Origin: CAYLLN01 sp033762315
Lineage (GTDB): Bacteria > Planctomycetota > Planctomycetia > Pirellulales > Pirellulaceae
NCBI GenBank assembly: GCA_033762315.1
Contig: JANRLS010000126.1
Location: forward strand, 1 to 64,000
Length of the DNA: 64,000 nt
Direction of reading: 5' to 3'
The notes beneath the pieces are model-generated. The model made no database searches. It saw nothing but the letters and a program-made list of their open reading frames with translations, and was not told where the DNA came from. The translations under genes were made by a program, and so were the position numbers. This document shows, one piece after another, positions 8,416 through 17,043 of this stretch (positions within the stretch are counted from its first letter, which is position 1; each line of letters starts with the position of its first letter).

Positions 8416-8798
8416 GTGCTGCTACCTTTGAATAACAATAGTTTGAACCTGAAGAGGTCCAAGCGTAACTGCCGAACTTATCAGCGTCAATCAATGGGCG
8501 CTATAAATCCCGCCCTAGCAGCATATCAGAACGCGTCTGGAATATTACTTATTAGCAGGAGATGCTGGCCCACGCAGTCGCCGCCAGTAGCTCTATTCTC
8601 ATCAAAGGGGCGGATTAGCATTCCACCAAATGGGGGCCTACGGCCGGTCCAGTTCGCGGCTGCGAGGTTTTATTTGTGGCAGACAGAGATCGCGAAAGCA
8701 CGCCAGGACGAATTCGCGAACGGGAATGACAAACTCGCTCTCCTCCCTGTCGCGATTTCCCACTTTCGACCCTGCACAGTTGAATCCGAACGGCTCGA
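8416..8798. other. Gene-free stretch
   Basis: This 383-base stretch should hold the promoter of the minus-strand gene at 8092-8415. It is richer in A+T than its surroundings, especially at 8440-8570. I see no RNA gene, clear terminator or repeat in it. Confidence 0.5.
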
Positions 8799-9500
8799 TT
8801 AACCCTGCTTTACGATGAAATACTTGGCGTGCGGGCGGCCAGGATCCGCACACCGCTCGGGCCGTTCGGGCTTGTCGGCCAAGAACTCGTCAATGGCCCG
8901 CCGCGCGCCGGGCCAGAGCGACGAGCGATACTCGTCAAAGAGAATGATTCCGCCCGGGCTCATCGCGGGATAAAGCTGCGCGAGGCAAGTGCGATAAGAC
9001 GAATATAAATCGCAATCGAGATGCGCAAACGCAAAACGGCGCGTCGCCGCCAGCGCGGGCAAGGTTTCGGCAAAGGGCCCCGGCCGCAAGTGGACGTCGA
9101 GGTCCAGGTCGGCGGCGATCCGCTCGATGTGGCCAATCAATCGGCCCGCCCGGCGGAACTTTCCTTCGAGCTGGCGAATCGTGCGCTCGTGGTTCAGATC
9201 GAGCTGCGTCACCGCGTTGGCCGGAAAGCCGTCAAAACTATCCAGGCCGAACACCGCTTTGCGCGGTGCCAGTTCCTGGAAACGGCAGGCCATCCGCAAG
9301 AGCGACCGCCCCCGAAACACACCGCACTCGATGACATCCCCTTCCACCTCGGCAGCCCGCGCGGCCAGTTGCAGATAGGGCCGGTGCCGCGCCGCCCACA
9401 CGAGGGCCGGCCACACTAACCGCCGCAGGGCCGCGCGCGGACTGGGCCAGCGGCTAGGGGAAACACGGGCGGCCAGATGGGCCAGGGCGGGGCTGCTCAT
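8799..9500 (-). CDS. TylF/MycF-type O-methyltransferase-like protein
   Basis: This 233-residue protein is predicted to be an S-adenosylmethionine-dependent methyltransferase of the macrocin O-methyltransferase (TylF) family. Visible motifs are VEGDVIECGVFRGRSLL (SAM-binding motif I), VFGLDSFDGFP, AHLDCDLYSSYRTCL (metal/acidic motif) and MSPGGIILFDEY. The frame is open upstream to 9776, but that part is antisense-like sequence inside the next gene. The ATG at 9500 gives a sensible N-terminus. The substrate is probably a sugar or glycoconjugate hydroxyl, which is family-based inference. It lies downstream of the FAH-type hydrolase on the same strand, with 103 bases between. Confidence 0.85.
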   Translation of the reverse strand: MSSPALAHLAARVSPSRWPSPRAALRRLVWPALVWAARHRPYLQLAARAAEVEGDVIECGVFRGRSLLRMACRFQELAPRKAVFGLDSFDGFPANAVTQLDLNHERTIRQLEGKFRRAGRLIGHIERIAADLDLDVHLRPGPFAETLPALAATRRFAFAHLDCDLYSSYRTCLAQLYPAMSPGGIILFDEYRSSLWPGARRAIDEFLADKPERPERCADPGRPHAKYFIVKQG

Positions 9501-9603
9501 AGGATGCTCCGCCCCGGCTTGTACACGGCCGGCCCCACTAGCGACAAGAGCAAGGTTGCCGCGACCGAGTGCTAGCGATGCCAAATCGTGTGCCGGCAAG
9601 CAC

Positions 9604-10566
9604 TTACGCTTCCGCCACCAGCGGCGAAACGAGCGTGCCGATGCCTTCGATCCAGGCTTCCATCTTGTCGCCGGGCTTGAGATAGGTGCCGGTGGCGTTG
9701 CCGACGCCGGCGGGGGTGCCGGTGGCGATGATGTCGCCGGGCTCCAGCGTGCAGATGTGGCTGATGAACTCGACAACCGCGGCCACGGGAAAAATCTGCT
9801 GGCCGGTGGTCGCGTTCTGCTTGAGGCTGGTCCCCACGCTGAGCTTCATCCCCAGCTTCTGCGGATCGGGAATCGCATCGGCCGAGGTGATGCAGGGGCC
9901 GCAGGGGCAGAAGCTGTCGTGCCACTTGCCATGCTGCCAATCGAAGAAGCTGTCCTTGTCGCGCTGCTTGCGACCCGGATTAGGGCGAAACTTGCGGTCC
10001 GAAATGTCGTTCACCACCGTGTAGCCGGCAACGTACTTGAGCGCGTCCGCTTCGGGAACGTGGCGAGCCTTGCGGCCGATGACCACGCCCAGCTCCAGCT
10101 CCCAGTCGATGCTGCCCGGTGAAACCTTGGGAATGACCACGGGCTGGCCCGGATCGACGAGCGTGGTGCTCGGCGGCTTCATGAAGAGATACGGAAAGGT
10201 CTCGGCCCTGGCGGTCGCTTTGCCGCCACCTTCGGTGATGTGTTCGTTGTAGTTGCCGGCCAGCAAGATCAGCTTATTCGGCCGCGGAATCGGCACCAGA
10301 AGCTGCACCCCGTCGGTCGCGACGCGGACCTCCGCGGGGACCATGTCGCTGTGGCTGGCGACCCACTCGGTCACCTTTTTGGCGGCGGCCAGCCCCTCGC
10401 TCCCCGGCGCGAGCAGATCGATCAGGCTGTCGCCCGCCGGCAGCGTCACCTTGTCTCCCGTGGCCTGGGCATACGCTTCGGCCGCGCCTGCCAGCGAAGT
10501 GATGAACTTCTCGCTATAAATTCCGACCTGCGGACGATCTTGATGCACAAAGCGGCACAAACGCAT
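9604..10566 (-). CDS. Fumarylacetoacetate hydrolase family protein
   Basis: This 320-residue protein belongs to the FAH superfamily, which cleaves or hydrates acylpyruvates and 2-keto-3-deoxy sugar acids using a divalent metal. The ATG at 10566 opens with the typical MRLCRFVHQDRPQVGIY. The catalytic core shows LILLAGNYNEH, FPYLFMKPPSTTLV, DWELELGVVIGRKARHV (metal-ligand glutamates), YTVVNDISDR and LEPGDIIATGTPAGVG. The exact substrate cannot be read from the sequence. Neighbours on the same strand are the WD40/DUF1501 cassette upstream and the TylF-type methyltransferase downstream. Confidence 0.9.
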   Translation of the reverse strand: MRLCRFVHQDRPQVGIYSEKFITSLAGAAEAYAQATGDKVTLPAGDSLIDLLAPGSEGLAAAKKVTEWVASHSDMVPAEVRVATDGVQLLVPIPRPNKLILLAGNYNEHITEGGGKATARAETFPYLFMKPPSTTLVDPGQPVVIPKVSPGSIDWELELGVVIGRKARHVPEADALKYVAGYTVVNDISDRKFRPNPGRKQRDKDSFFDWQHGKWHDSFCPCGPCITSADAIPDPQKLGMKLSVGTSLKQNATTGQQIFPVAAVVEFISHICTLEPGDIIATGTPAGVGNATGTYLKPGDKMEAWIEGIGTLVSPLVAEA

Positions 10567-10770
10567 GGCGGTGCTCCGAAACGAGTGAGAGGGTGGCGGG
10601 CCAGCCCGGTGGGGTACGAGGCGAGATTGCAATCGTAAACGCTCGCCGCGCGAGATGCTACCCGCGAGCTCCCTCGCGCCATGTTCTTCGCGTGGCGGCG
10701 GCATCCGCGGGTCGCGCAGGGGATTCGCGCGCGCGACTTATTCTGCCCGGCAATCTGGACCCGGAAGCCG

Positions 10771-11808
10771 CTAGCTGGGCTTGAGCGGCGGAAACGTGGT
10801 CGGATCCCACAGGGTGAGGCCGCCGTGGCCCGCGGCAACGAGCTGGCCGCCAACAGGCCGCGCGAGGCGCTGCACATGGCCATCGAGTTTCACCTTGAAG
10901 AGCGGTTCTTTACCGTCCACCTTCCAACCGAGAATGACTCCCCCGCCATCACCGCCGCCGGCCGCCACCACCTCGCTTCCATCGGCTGACCAAAGAACGT
11001 CGTTCAGCACCCCTTGATGGTTGTCTTGCAACACGGCCAATCGCTGCCCGGATTTCCAATCCCAAATCTCGATCCGGGCGGGGCCGACGAAGCCATCGAC
11101 ATTGGTCACCGCGCCGATGCCCGCGATCGCCAGCTTGACACCATCCGGCGAAAATCGCACCCGCCGAATGCCGCCGAGCGAACGGTCGCGCTTCTCCGGA
11201 TCGAACGTATAAAAATCCGCCGCGCGGAAGCGGCCCGATTCCGTGCCGTCCGCGAGACTCCATAGCCGCACTTCCCCCGCTCGGTCGGCACTCGCCAGCG
11301 CCTGACCATCAGGCGTGGCGGCAATCGTGTAAAGGGCCGAGACATAACCTTGCGGCGTTTCGGTGGCATGGCCGGCGAAGTACTGCAGAGACTTGCCACT
11401 GGTTGCGTCCCAGATTTTGACGAGCATGTCGTCTCCGGCGGTCGCCAACAACTTGCCGCCGGGAAGCACGATCAGCTCGCGAATCCAGCCGGCATGGGCC
11501 CGTTCGATGCGCCGGATGAGCCGCGTGTCTTGCGGATCGTGCCAGGCAATCGAGCCGTCGTAGCGGGCGGTGACGAGCGCCGGTTGTTCCACTTCCCCTT
11601 CGAGCATGGCGAGCGCGGCAACATAGCTGTGCTCGTGCCAGCGCGGATCGGCCTTCGGCTGCGAACCGGCGAGGTCGATATCGAACACCGTCCCCGCGGC
11701 CCCGCCCAAAAAGCAGCGGCTTCCATCGCGGCTGAGGGCGAGGGCGTACTGGATTTCCGGCGCGGCGATCTTCCGCACCGGCTCGGGGGGTTTGGGTTTG
11801 TCGGGCAT
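10771..11808 (-). CDS. WD40-repeat beta-propeller protein
   Basis: This 345-residue protein has several WD40-type blades, for example LLATAGDDMLVKIWDATSG, ALASADRAGEVRLWSLADG, RIEIWDWKSGQRLAVL and GVILGWKVDG. There is no signal peptide, so it should be cytoplasmic and act as a protein-binding platform. The ATG at 11808 was chosen because residues upstream of it are antisense-like. It starts 23 bases after the DUF1501 gene. The DUF1549/DUF1553, DUF1501, WD40 arrangement recurs in planctomycetes, and its function is not established. Confidence 0.88.
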   Translation of the reverse strand: MPDKPKPPEPVRKIAAPEIQYALALSRDGSRCFLGGAAGTVFDIDLAGSQPKADPRWHEHSYVAALAMLEGEVEQPALVTARYDGSIAWHDPQDTRLIRRIERAHAGWIRELIVLPGGKLLATAGDDMLVKIWDATSGKSLQYFAGHATETPQGYVSALYTIAATPDGQALASADRAGEVRLWSLADGTESGRFRAADFYTFDPEKRDRSLGGIRRVRFSPDGVKLAIAGIGAVTNVDGFVGPARIEIWDWKSGQRLAVLQDNHQGVLNDVLWSADGSEVVAAGGGDGGGVILGWKVDGKEPLFKVKLDGHVQRLARPVGGQLVAAGHGGLTLWDPTTFPPLKPS

Positions 11809-11831
11809 GAGCTGAAACTTCGGGGGGTTAT

Positions 11832-13094
11832 TTACGTCAGCACTTCGGCCACCGGTTTCGAGCCTTCGATCGTGATCGGCACGGGACGCAGACCGACCTG
11901 ATAGTGCTGGCCGAGGTCGAGTCCCGCGGCGCGATAGATCGTGGCGGTGAGGTCGCCAGCCGAGACCTTGCCGTCGGCTACCTCGATCCCATTCGCATCG
12001 GTCACGCCATGCAGGGCACCGGGCCGCGTTCCCGCGCCGGCGAGCGCGCAAGACCACGCGGCGGCGTAGTGATCGCGGCCGACATCCTTATTGATCTTCG
12101 GCGTGCGGCCGAATTCGGAGAGCACCAGCACCAAGGTCCGCTCCAGCATTCCCCGTTCGGCCAGATCGTCGAGCAGCACGCTGAACACCCGGTCGAAATC
12201 GGTTACCAGCTCACGGTGGCTCTCGAAATTATCGTGATGGCTGTCCCAAAAGCCGCGGGCCACCTTCACCACCGGCACTCCCGCCGCCAGCAGCCGTCGG
12301 GCCAGCAGGCAATGCCTGCCAAAGGGGGTGCGGCCATAGCGCTCGCGGTCGCGCTCGGGTTCATGTTCGATGTCGAACAACCCGGCCGAATCCATTAATC
12401 CCGCGACGCGGCCATGCACTGCTTCGTATTGCTCCGCTCCGTCGCGCCCCGCCCGGCCGGCGAGAAAACCGCGGCTCAGCTGGGCTCGTAGCGACTCGCG
12501 TTCGGCAAAGCGATCTTCGGACATGCCGGCGGGCCGCTCGATGTTTTCGGGCCGACTGGATCGCTCCAGATGGACCGGCGTGTGGGCCGCGCCGAGAAAA
12601 CCAACCCCCGCCTTGCGCCGCCCTTCGCTCGTGCGAAACACCGAGACATAATCCGGCAGCGGCGAGCGGCCGGTCGCCAGTTCCTTCGCCAAAACGACGC
12701 CGATTTCGGGATACACGAGGGCCGGCTCTTTGGGGCGGCCGGTGCTCATCAAGTCGGCCGCCTGCTCATGTTCGCTAATCCCCGTGCTCAGCGAGCGAAT
12801 GACGGTCAGGCGATGCATCCGCTGGGCGAGGCGCGGCATCAACTCGCAAAAATGAACACCGGGAACGTTTGTCGGAATCGAGCGAAACGGCCCCCCCGTC
12901 GGCCGGTGCGGCTTGGGATCCCACATTTCGAACTGGCTCGCGCCCCCCGCCAGCCACAGGAACAGCACCTGCCGACGTGGCTCCGAAGCGCTCGCCGGGA
13001 CTTCTGCCCCCCGTGACGCGGAGAGGCCACACGTCGCCATGCTCCCGGCAAGCGTTCCTTGTAGGAACAGGCGTCTGCCCACGGACTTTGTCAT
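11832..13094 (-). CDS. DUF1501 domain protein, Tat-type leader
   Basis: This 420-residue protein has an N-terminal twin-arginine-like leader (SVGRRLFLQGTLAGS) followed by the DUF1501 fold, an alkaline-phosphatase/sulfatase-like superfamily member. Typical motifs are LFLWLAGGASQFEMWDPKP, CELMPRLAQRMHRLTVIRS, FWDSHHDNF, LVLVLSEFGRTPKIN and GRDHYAAAWSCALAG. It is probably exported folded. It follows the DUF1549/DUF1553 gene by 110 bases and precedes the WD40 gene by 23. The enzymatic activity of DUF1501 proteins is not known to me. Confidence 0.9.
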   Translation of the reverse strand: MTKSVGRRLFLQGTLAGSMATCGLSASRGAEVPASASEPRRQVLFLWLAGGASQFEMWDPKPHRPTGGPFRSIPTNVPGVHFCELMPRLAQRMHRLTVIRSLSTGISEHEQAADLMSTGRPKEPALVYPEIGVVLAKELATGRSPLPDYVSVFRTSEGRRKAGVGFLGAAHTPVHLERSSRPENIERPAGMSEDRFAERESLRAQLSRGFLAGRAGRDGAEQYEAVHGRVAGLMDSAGLFDIEHEPERDRERYGRTPFGRHCLLARRLLAAGVPVVKVARGFWDSHHDNFESHRELVTDFDRVFSVLLDDLAERGMLERTLVLVLSEFGRTPKINKDVGRDHYAAAWSCALAGAGTRPGALHGVTDANGIEVADGKVSAGDLTATIYRAAGLDLGQHYQVGLRPVPITIEGSKPVAEVLT

Positions 13095-13204
13095 GAAAAG
13101 AACCTCCTCGAACTAACCCGCGGCGCAAGCCAGGGCCGACATAAACCCGCGGCTGAAGCAAGTGAATGTATCGCTGTTTCCCAGGCTGACGCGGCGGGTC
13201 CGTG

Positions 13205-14707
13205 TCAGGGACAAAACCGGAACTCCGCCGAGGTGACCAATGCCCAGACCAAATCGCTCACTCCATCTTCTCGCGTTTCAGCCTTGTCAAGCAACTCCTT
13301 CGCCCCCTCGCGCTCGTCCGCTGCTGGCTCGCGCCCCAGCACCGCGCGATACGCGGCAGCGATGCGGTGCTGATCGTCGGCTGCTTGCAGCAAGCGGGCC
13401 GCCAGGTTGTTCCCCGCGGGCTGGGTCAGCTGGTGAACGGCCGGATGATTCGCCAAAAAGAGAGCCTCGCCGGCACTGGCTTGATAGCCCTCCTGCACGG
13501 GATCGAGCCCGGCCAAAAGCTCCCCCGCTCGTTTTTCGAGCGCGCGATACTTATCGCCCCGCGCCGCGGGACTGTCGTCAGCCGCGAACGCTGGTTCGCC
13601 GGTCGCCAGCACCAGCGACAACGCGAACTGCCGCGGCGAGAGGGGCTTGAGGCGGCCAGCGGCGAACGAGCCCGCCGGCGGCGCCGCGGCCACCACCCGG
13701 CTCGACAGCCGATAAGCCCGGCACGACGCGATCGTCCGCGCGAGGTGCCGCAGGTCGTAATCGTGGTCGGCGAAATCGGCGGCCAGAAAATCGAGCACGG
13801 GGGGAATGCTGGCGGCATTCTCCGAGTGCATCTGATCGACCGGATCGACCAGCCCCCGCCCCAAGAGCCAAGACCAGGCGCGATTGACCATCGCCCGGCT
13901 GAGAAACTTGCGTTCGGCCAGGGCGGCGATCACGAGCTGTTCGCGGCGCTGTTGCTTGGCGGCGGTAACAAAGGTCTCGCCCGAGAGGAACATCATCTGG
14001 GCCGTTTTTTGCCCTCCCAGCCGGGCCTCGAACGTCACCTCCCCTTCGTTCTTTTCGCCGATACTCCCCTTCGAAGCTTCGTTGGTGCGATTGAAAAACG
14101 AGGCAAGGCCGTAGTAATGGTCCTGAGTCCAATCGCTGACGAGCGGGTGGTCGTGGCAGCGGGCGCAAGTAATATCGACGCCGAAAAAAGCCCGCGAGGC
14201 ATCGGCGGTGAGCGAATCGAGATTCTTCACCCGCTTGAGCAGAAAGCGATTGGCGGGCTTGTCGGCGTCGCTGTCCCAGGGACCGACGAGAATGCCGCGA
14301 AAGATCGCTTCCCACGATTTCCCCTCGGCCATCCCACGACGAAGCCATTCGACGAACGCCTCGTCCCCCGCTTGCCGCTGCTGCACGCAGTCATCGATGA
14401 GGCGCGCAAAATGCAGCGGAAACTCGGGCCCCGCAATCAGCTTCTCGGCGACCGCCGGCGTTCCCCGCGACTTGAGCTCCGCGACCAAAGCCTCCGCTTC
14501 GTCCGCCGTCGGCACGCGCCCCGTTAGATCGAGCATCAATCGCCGCGCCAGCTCGTGCGGCGCGGCCTCCGCCGCCGGCTCGATGCGCTCGATTTTCCAA
14601 TGCTCGGCAAGCAGCGCATCGACCCGCGCCACGGGATCTTCCGCGCGCACCGCCGCACCGACCAGCCCGGCCGCGAGCAGACTCAGCGTTATCCAAATGG
14701 CACGCAT
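13205..14707 (-). CDS. DUF1549/DUF1553 (PSD1-type) secreted protein
   Basis: This 500-residue protein starts with a signal peptide (AIWITLSLLAAGLVGAAVRA). The N-terminal DUF1549 domain has LARRLMLDLTGRVPTADE, WEAIFRGILVGPWD and a CxxCH motif in ITCARCHDHPLVSDWTQ. The C-terminal DUF1553 domain has FLSRAMVNRAWSWLLGRGLV and RHLARTIASCRAYRLSSR. These domains are almost confined to planctomycetes and relatives. The CxxCH hints at heme or metal binding but is unproven. The ATG at 14707 was chosen because it starts the signal peptide; upstream open frame to 15034 is spurious. Confidence 0.9.
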   Translation of the reverse strand: MRAIWITLSLLAAGLVGAAVRAEDPVARVDALLAEHWKIERIEPAAEAAPHELARRLMLDLTGRVPTADEAEALVAELKSRGTPAVAEKLIAGPEFPLHFARLIDDCVQQRQAGDEAFVEWLRRGMAEGKSWEAIFRGILVGPWDSDADKPANRFLLKRVKNLDSLTADASRAFFGVDITCARCHDHPLVSDWTQDHYYGLASFFNRTNEASKGSIGEKNEGEVTFEARLGGQKTAQMMFLSGETFVTAAKQQRREQLVIAALAERKFLSRAMVNRAWSWLLGRGLVDPVDQMHSENAASIPPVLDFLAADFADHDYDLRHLARTIASCRAYRLSSRVVAAAPPAGSFAAGRLKPLSPRQFALSLVLATGEPAFAADDSPAARGDKYRALEKRAGELLAGLDPVQEGYQASAGEALFLANHPAVHQLTQPAGNNLAARLLQAADDQHRIAAAYRAVLGREPAADEREGAKELLDKAETREDGVSDLVWALVTSAEFRFCP

Positions 14708-14984
14708 CGCTTCGATTGTATCCGCCCACCCCCACAATGCATCCATCTTTTTTGATGGTATCTTTGGTGGGCCGAACTGGGGAGGCAGCTTGACGGGCCA
14801 GGGAAGCACTGGCCAAGGCCCCCTGGCCGCGACCGCCACGCGCGGCCCGGAAACTGTTCGCGCGAGCGGTTGTTTGGCAGTTTGGAGGCGGTCGGAGACG
14901 TGGGGGGATGAGCAAGCGTTTGGTCCACGGCTGGCCGCCGGGGTGGTCTTCCCGAAAGGGCCTGCCATTCCCAGCTTTGACACG

Positions 14985-15617
14985 ATGCGACACCTGCTCC
15001 GCGAGACCTGCAGGCCGCGGATTGCCAGCGACACGCTGGTCCAACTCCGCCAAAAAGTGTCGCGGAGTTTGCAACCCTCGCAGGACGACCCGCGGCGGCA
15101 AATTCCCGCCTCAACCTCGGTGCCGATCGACGAATCCAGTCATCGCGAGAACGGTCAAGGTCGGTGGACCTCGGTCTTTCGCGTTCCGCGGTTCACGCTA
15201 TTCCAAATCGATCCAAATCGCGTCCCGGCAACCGACGAGGCGGCCTCTCGCGGTGAGCTGATCGCCCAACGGGAACAACTGGCGCGCGTCGCGGCCGAAC
15301 GAGTGCCCGAAACCGAACTCGCCGGCAACCTGGCCCACAGGTTTCCAAGGTACGCGAATCAGTCTCCGCGATTCACGCAGGTTTCCGGCCTGGAGCCGAC
15401 GAACAACGCCGCCGAGCAAGCGCTCCGGCAGTTCGTGATCGACCGCAACATCACCCAAGGAACCCGCGGGATCCGTGGTCGTGAAGGGTGCGAACACATC
15501 TGGACCACCATCGCCACTTGCCGCCAGCACGGTCGCGGTCTGCGTTCCTTTCGCGAACAACCCCTCCTCGCCCAACTCGCCGACACTCCACCCTCACTCC
15601 TTCGGCCCGCCCCTTAA
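14985..15617 (+). pseudogene. IS66-family transposase relic
   Basis: The plus frame encodes recognisable pieces of an IS66 transposase: a degraded catalytic stretch (PIDESSHRENGQGRWTSVFR, RFTLFQID) and the C-terminal segment with GLEPTNNAAEQALR and VIDRNITQGTRGIRGREG. The stretch between them is far too short, and the N-terminus has no start or zinc-ribbon domain, so an internal deletion has occurred. No intact terminal inverted repeats or accessory genes (tnpA/tnpB) are visible. It is clearly non-functional. It sits between the DUF1549/1553 gene and an orphan HTH gene. Confidence 0.8.
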
Positions 15618-15936
15618 ATCCCCCCCCACCCAGCACTCCAACCGCCAAGGGTGCTGGCGTGAATGGCTACCGTGGGCTGGGAACCGTGACCAGACTAGTC
15701 ACGGCGGGGGATTATTTTGGGCGCGACTTAGGGCGAGGCGCGGCGGCGCAAGTCGTTGGGGGCCAAGCACCTGCGCGTGAGCCGCGCGACGTAAGTCACG
15801 GACGACGCGAAAATCCGCGCGCGAGTTTCTTGACGCGCAGAGGTTTCTTTCAGAGCATGTGCGTTAATTTGTACATATACCCTCTCGGCAAGCCGGCGCG
15901 GCCTGCCGAGGGGGTATTTTCACGGGAGACTTCGCC
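15618..15936. other. Gene-free stretch with two hairpins
   Basis: There is no coding signal here. It holds a short perfect inverted repeat (CCGTGAC arms, 15684-15690 and 15698-15704) and a strong hairpin at 15877-15920 just upstream of the next gene. The motif AGTCACGG occurs again near 15795. It may be remnant sequence of the mobile element. Confidence 0.5.
15877..15920 (+). terminator. Terminator-like hairpin in the leader of the HTH gene
   Basis: Arms 15877-15894 and 15900-15917 pair at 17 of 18 positions (one G-U wobble, one mismatch) around a 5-base loop, and are followed by a short T run. It ends 16 bases before the ATG at 15937, and a ribosome-binding site GGGAG (15924-15928) lies between. 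It may stop read-through from upstream or act as an attenuator. Confidence 0.6.
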
Positions 15937-16701
15937 ATGCAGCCCACCATCGATTCGCCCCCCCAGCCCCGAGTTTCCGGCGGTAAACGCCCCCGCCGCA
16001 CGCCCAGCGCCCGCAACCTGCGGATCCACAGCCAAGTGTGCCAGCTGCGCCGCGGGCAGGCGGAAGTTGCCCGCCGGCATGGGCTGTCGCAGCAGCGGGT
16101 GGGGCAAATCTGCGCCCAGGTGACGGCCTGGCTGGCGGAGGAGTCCCCCACCAACCCGTTGGCCCAGGCGCGGGGCTGGCGGGGAGTGCTGCGCGAGCAG
16201 TTGGCCCAACTCTTCGCGTGGGCCTGCCGGGAGTTCGAGTCCTCGCGTCAAAGCGTGACCATCGAGCGCCGCGGCCGCCGCAACGGTCGCGAGTGGAGCG
16301 AGACGATTACCCGCGAGTCGCTTAGCAATCCCCTCTGGCTGCGATTCGCCCTGCGCATTTCCGAGCTGCAGACTCGGCTCGAAACGGCCCTGCCCGACGA
16401 TTCGCCCGGACACCCATTCGAGCGCGACGCGCTATCCGCGTCGGCTGCCGAAATTGCCCGCGAAATGGGGGCTCCAGCGGCTGCCGGGACGGACTTATTG
16501 GGGTCGCCTCCAAACCCTAGTAACTATAGTAAGCCCGCCGCAAACCCACCCCCGCGCTTATTGCCATCGCCCCCTGCCAGGACCGCCGCAAACCGTTTCC
16601 CAGCAACGACTTGCGACCCGCCTCCCGCGATCCCTTCCGTCCCCGCCGAGCGGCACGAAGTTGAGACGCGCAATAAGCCGCCAGCCACCACGCGGAGCTG
16701 A
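15937..16701 (+). CDS. Orphan helix-turn-helix protein with proline-rich tail
   Basis: This 254-residue protein has a basic N-terminus and a helix-turn-helix around residues 36-65 (QLRRGQAEVARRHGLSQQRVG), of the kind seen in transposase or small-terminase DNA-binding parts. Residues ~85-155 look helical (VLREQLAQLFAWACREFESS). The last ~80 residues are low-complexity Pro/Ala/Ser. The start is well supported by GGGAG 8 bases upstream. Its position next to an IS66 relic and its lack of partners suggest an accessory gene. Function not recognised. Confidence 0.65.
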   Translation: MQPTIDSPPQPRVSGGKRPRRTPSARNLRIHSQVCQLRRGQAEVARRHGLSQQRVGQICAQVTAWLAEESPTNPLAQARGWRGVLREQLAQLFAWACREFESSRQSVTIERRGRRNGREWSETITRESLSNPLWLRFALRISELQTRLETALPDDSPGHPFERDALSASAAEIAREMGAPAAAGTDLLGSPPNPSNYSKPAANPPPRLLPSPPARTAANRFPATTCDPPPAIPSVPAERHEVETRNKPPATTRS

Positions 16702-17043
16702 GTTCCCGGCCCCCTCGCCCCCCGCTCAAACACGCGAGACCCGGCCGAGCGGCTCGTTCCCCGTTAACCGAAAATTTCGAGTGCCATGACCACGGAACGC
16801 GGACGTGTTTCGACCATATGACGGCACGTCCACGCAAGCATGGGACGTGGCATCCAACCCGAAGAATCTGGTTTGACCATGCACCAGGTCGCGCGGGAGT
16901 TTTGCTGCAAGCCGTTTTTCTCCGCGCGACTCGCAAATCTTCGCCAGACGGTCTCATCGCGCGGCGCGCGGAGTGACGATAGCAACAGGGCCTGGCATTC
17001 GTGGCGCGCCGCGGCGAGTTGCTAGCAACCGGTGAGTGACATC
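16702..17043. other. Gene-free stretch with dispersed repeat copy
   Basis: This 342-base stretch contains the repeat copy at 16771-16875. The last ~100 bases probably include the promoter of the methyltransferase gene at 17044. I see nothing else in it. Confidence 0.5.
16771..16875. repeat. Dispersed intergenic repeat, copy A
   Basis: This element shares its left end (A-rich, then TTTCGRGTGCCA), a central CCACGG, an ACGCAAG block and an identical 22-base right end (16854-16875, core CCCGAAGAATCTGG) with a second copy at 46674-46756. Both copies are intergenic. The internal part differs in length and sequence. Confidence 0.75.

Noticed and set aside
8170..8802. Plus-strand open frame of 210 codons over the small HTH gene and the gap after it
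   Set aside because: No ribosome-binding site or recognisable pattern was seen, and it is antisense to a better candidate gene.
9501..9776. Upstream extension of the TylF-type gene
   Set aside because: The extra residues overlap the FAH-type gene in another frame and are Ser/Pro/Arg-rich, unlike the family.
13202..14527. A 441-codon plus-strand open frame opposite the DUF1549/1553 gene
   Set aside because: It is antisense to a well-supported gene and shows no protein-like pattern.
14208..14984. Upstream extension of the IS66 frame
   Set aside because: This part of the open frame mostly lies opposite the DUF1549/1553 gene or shows no IS66-like residues; only the part from about 14985 is transposase-like.
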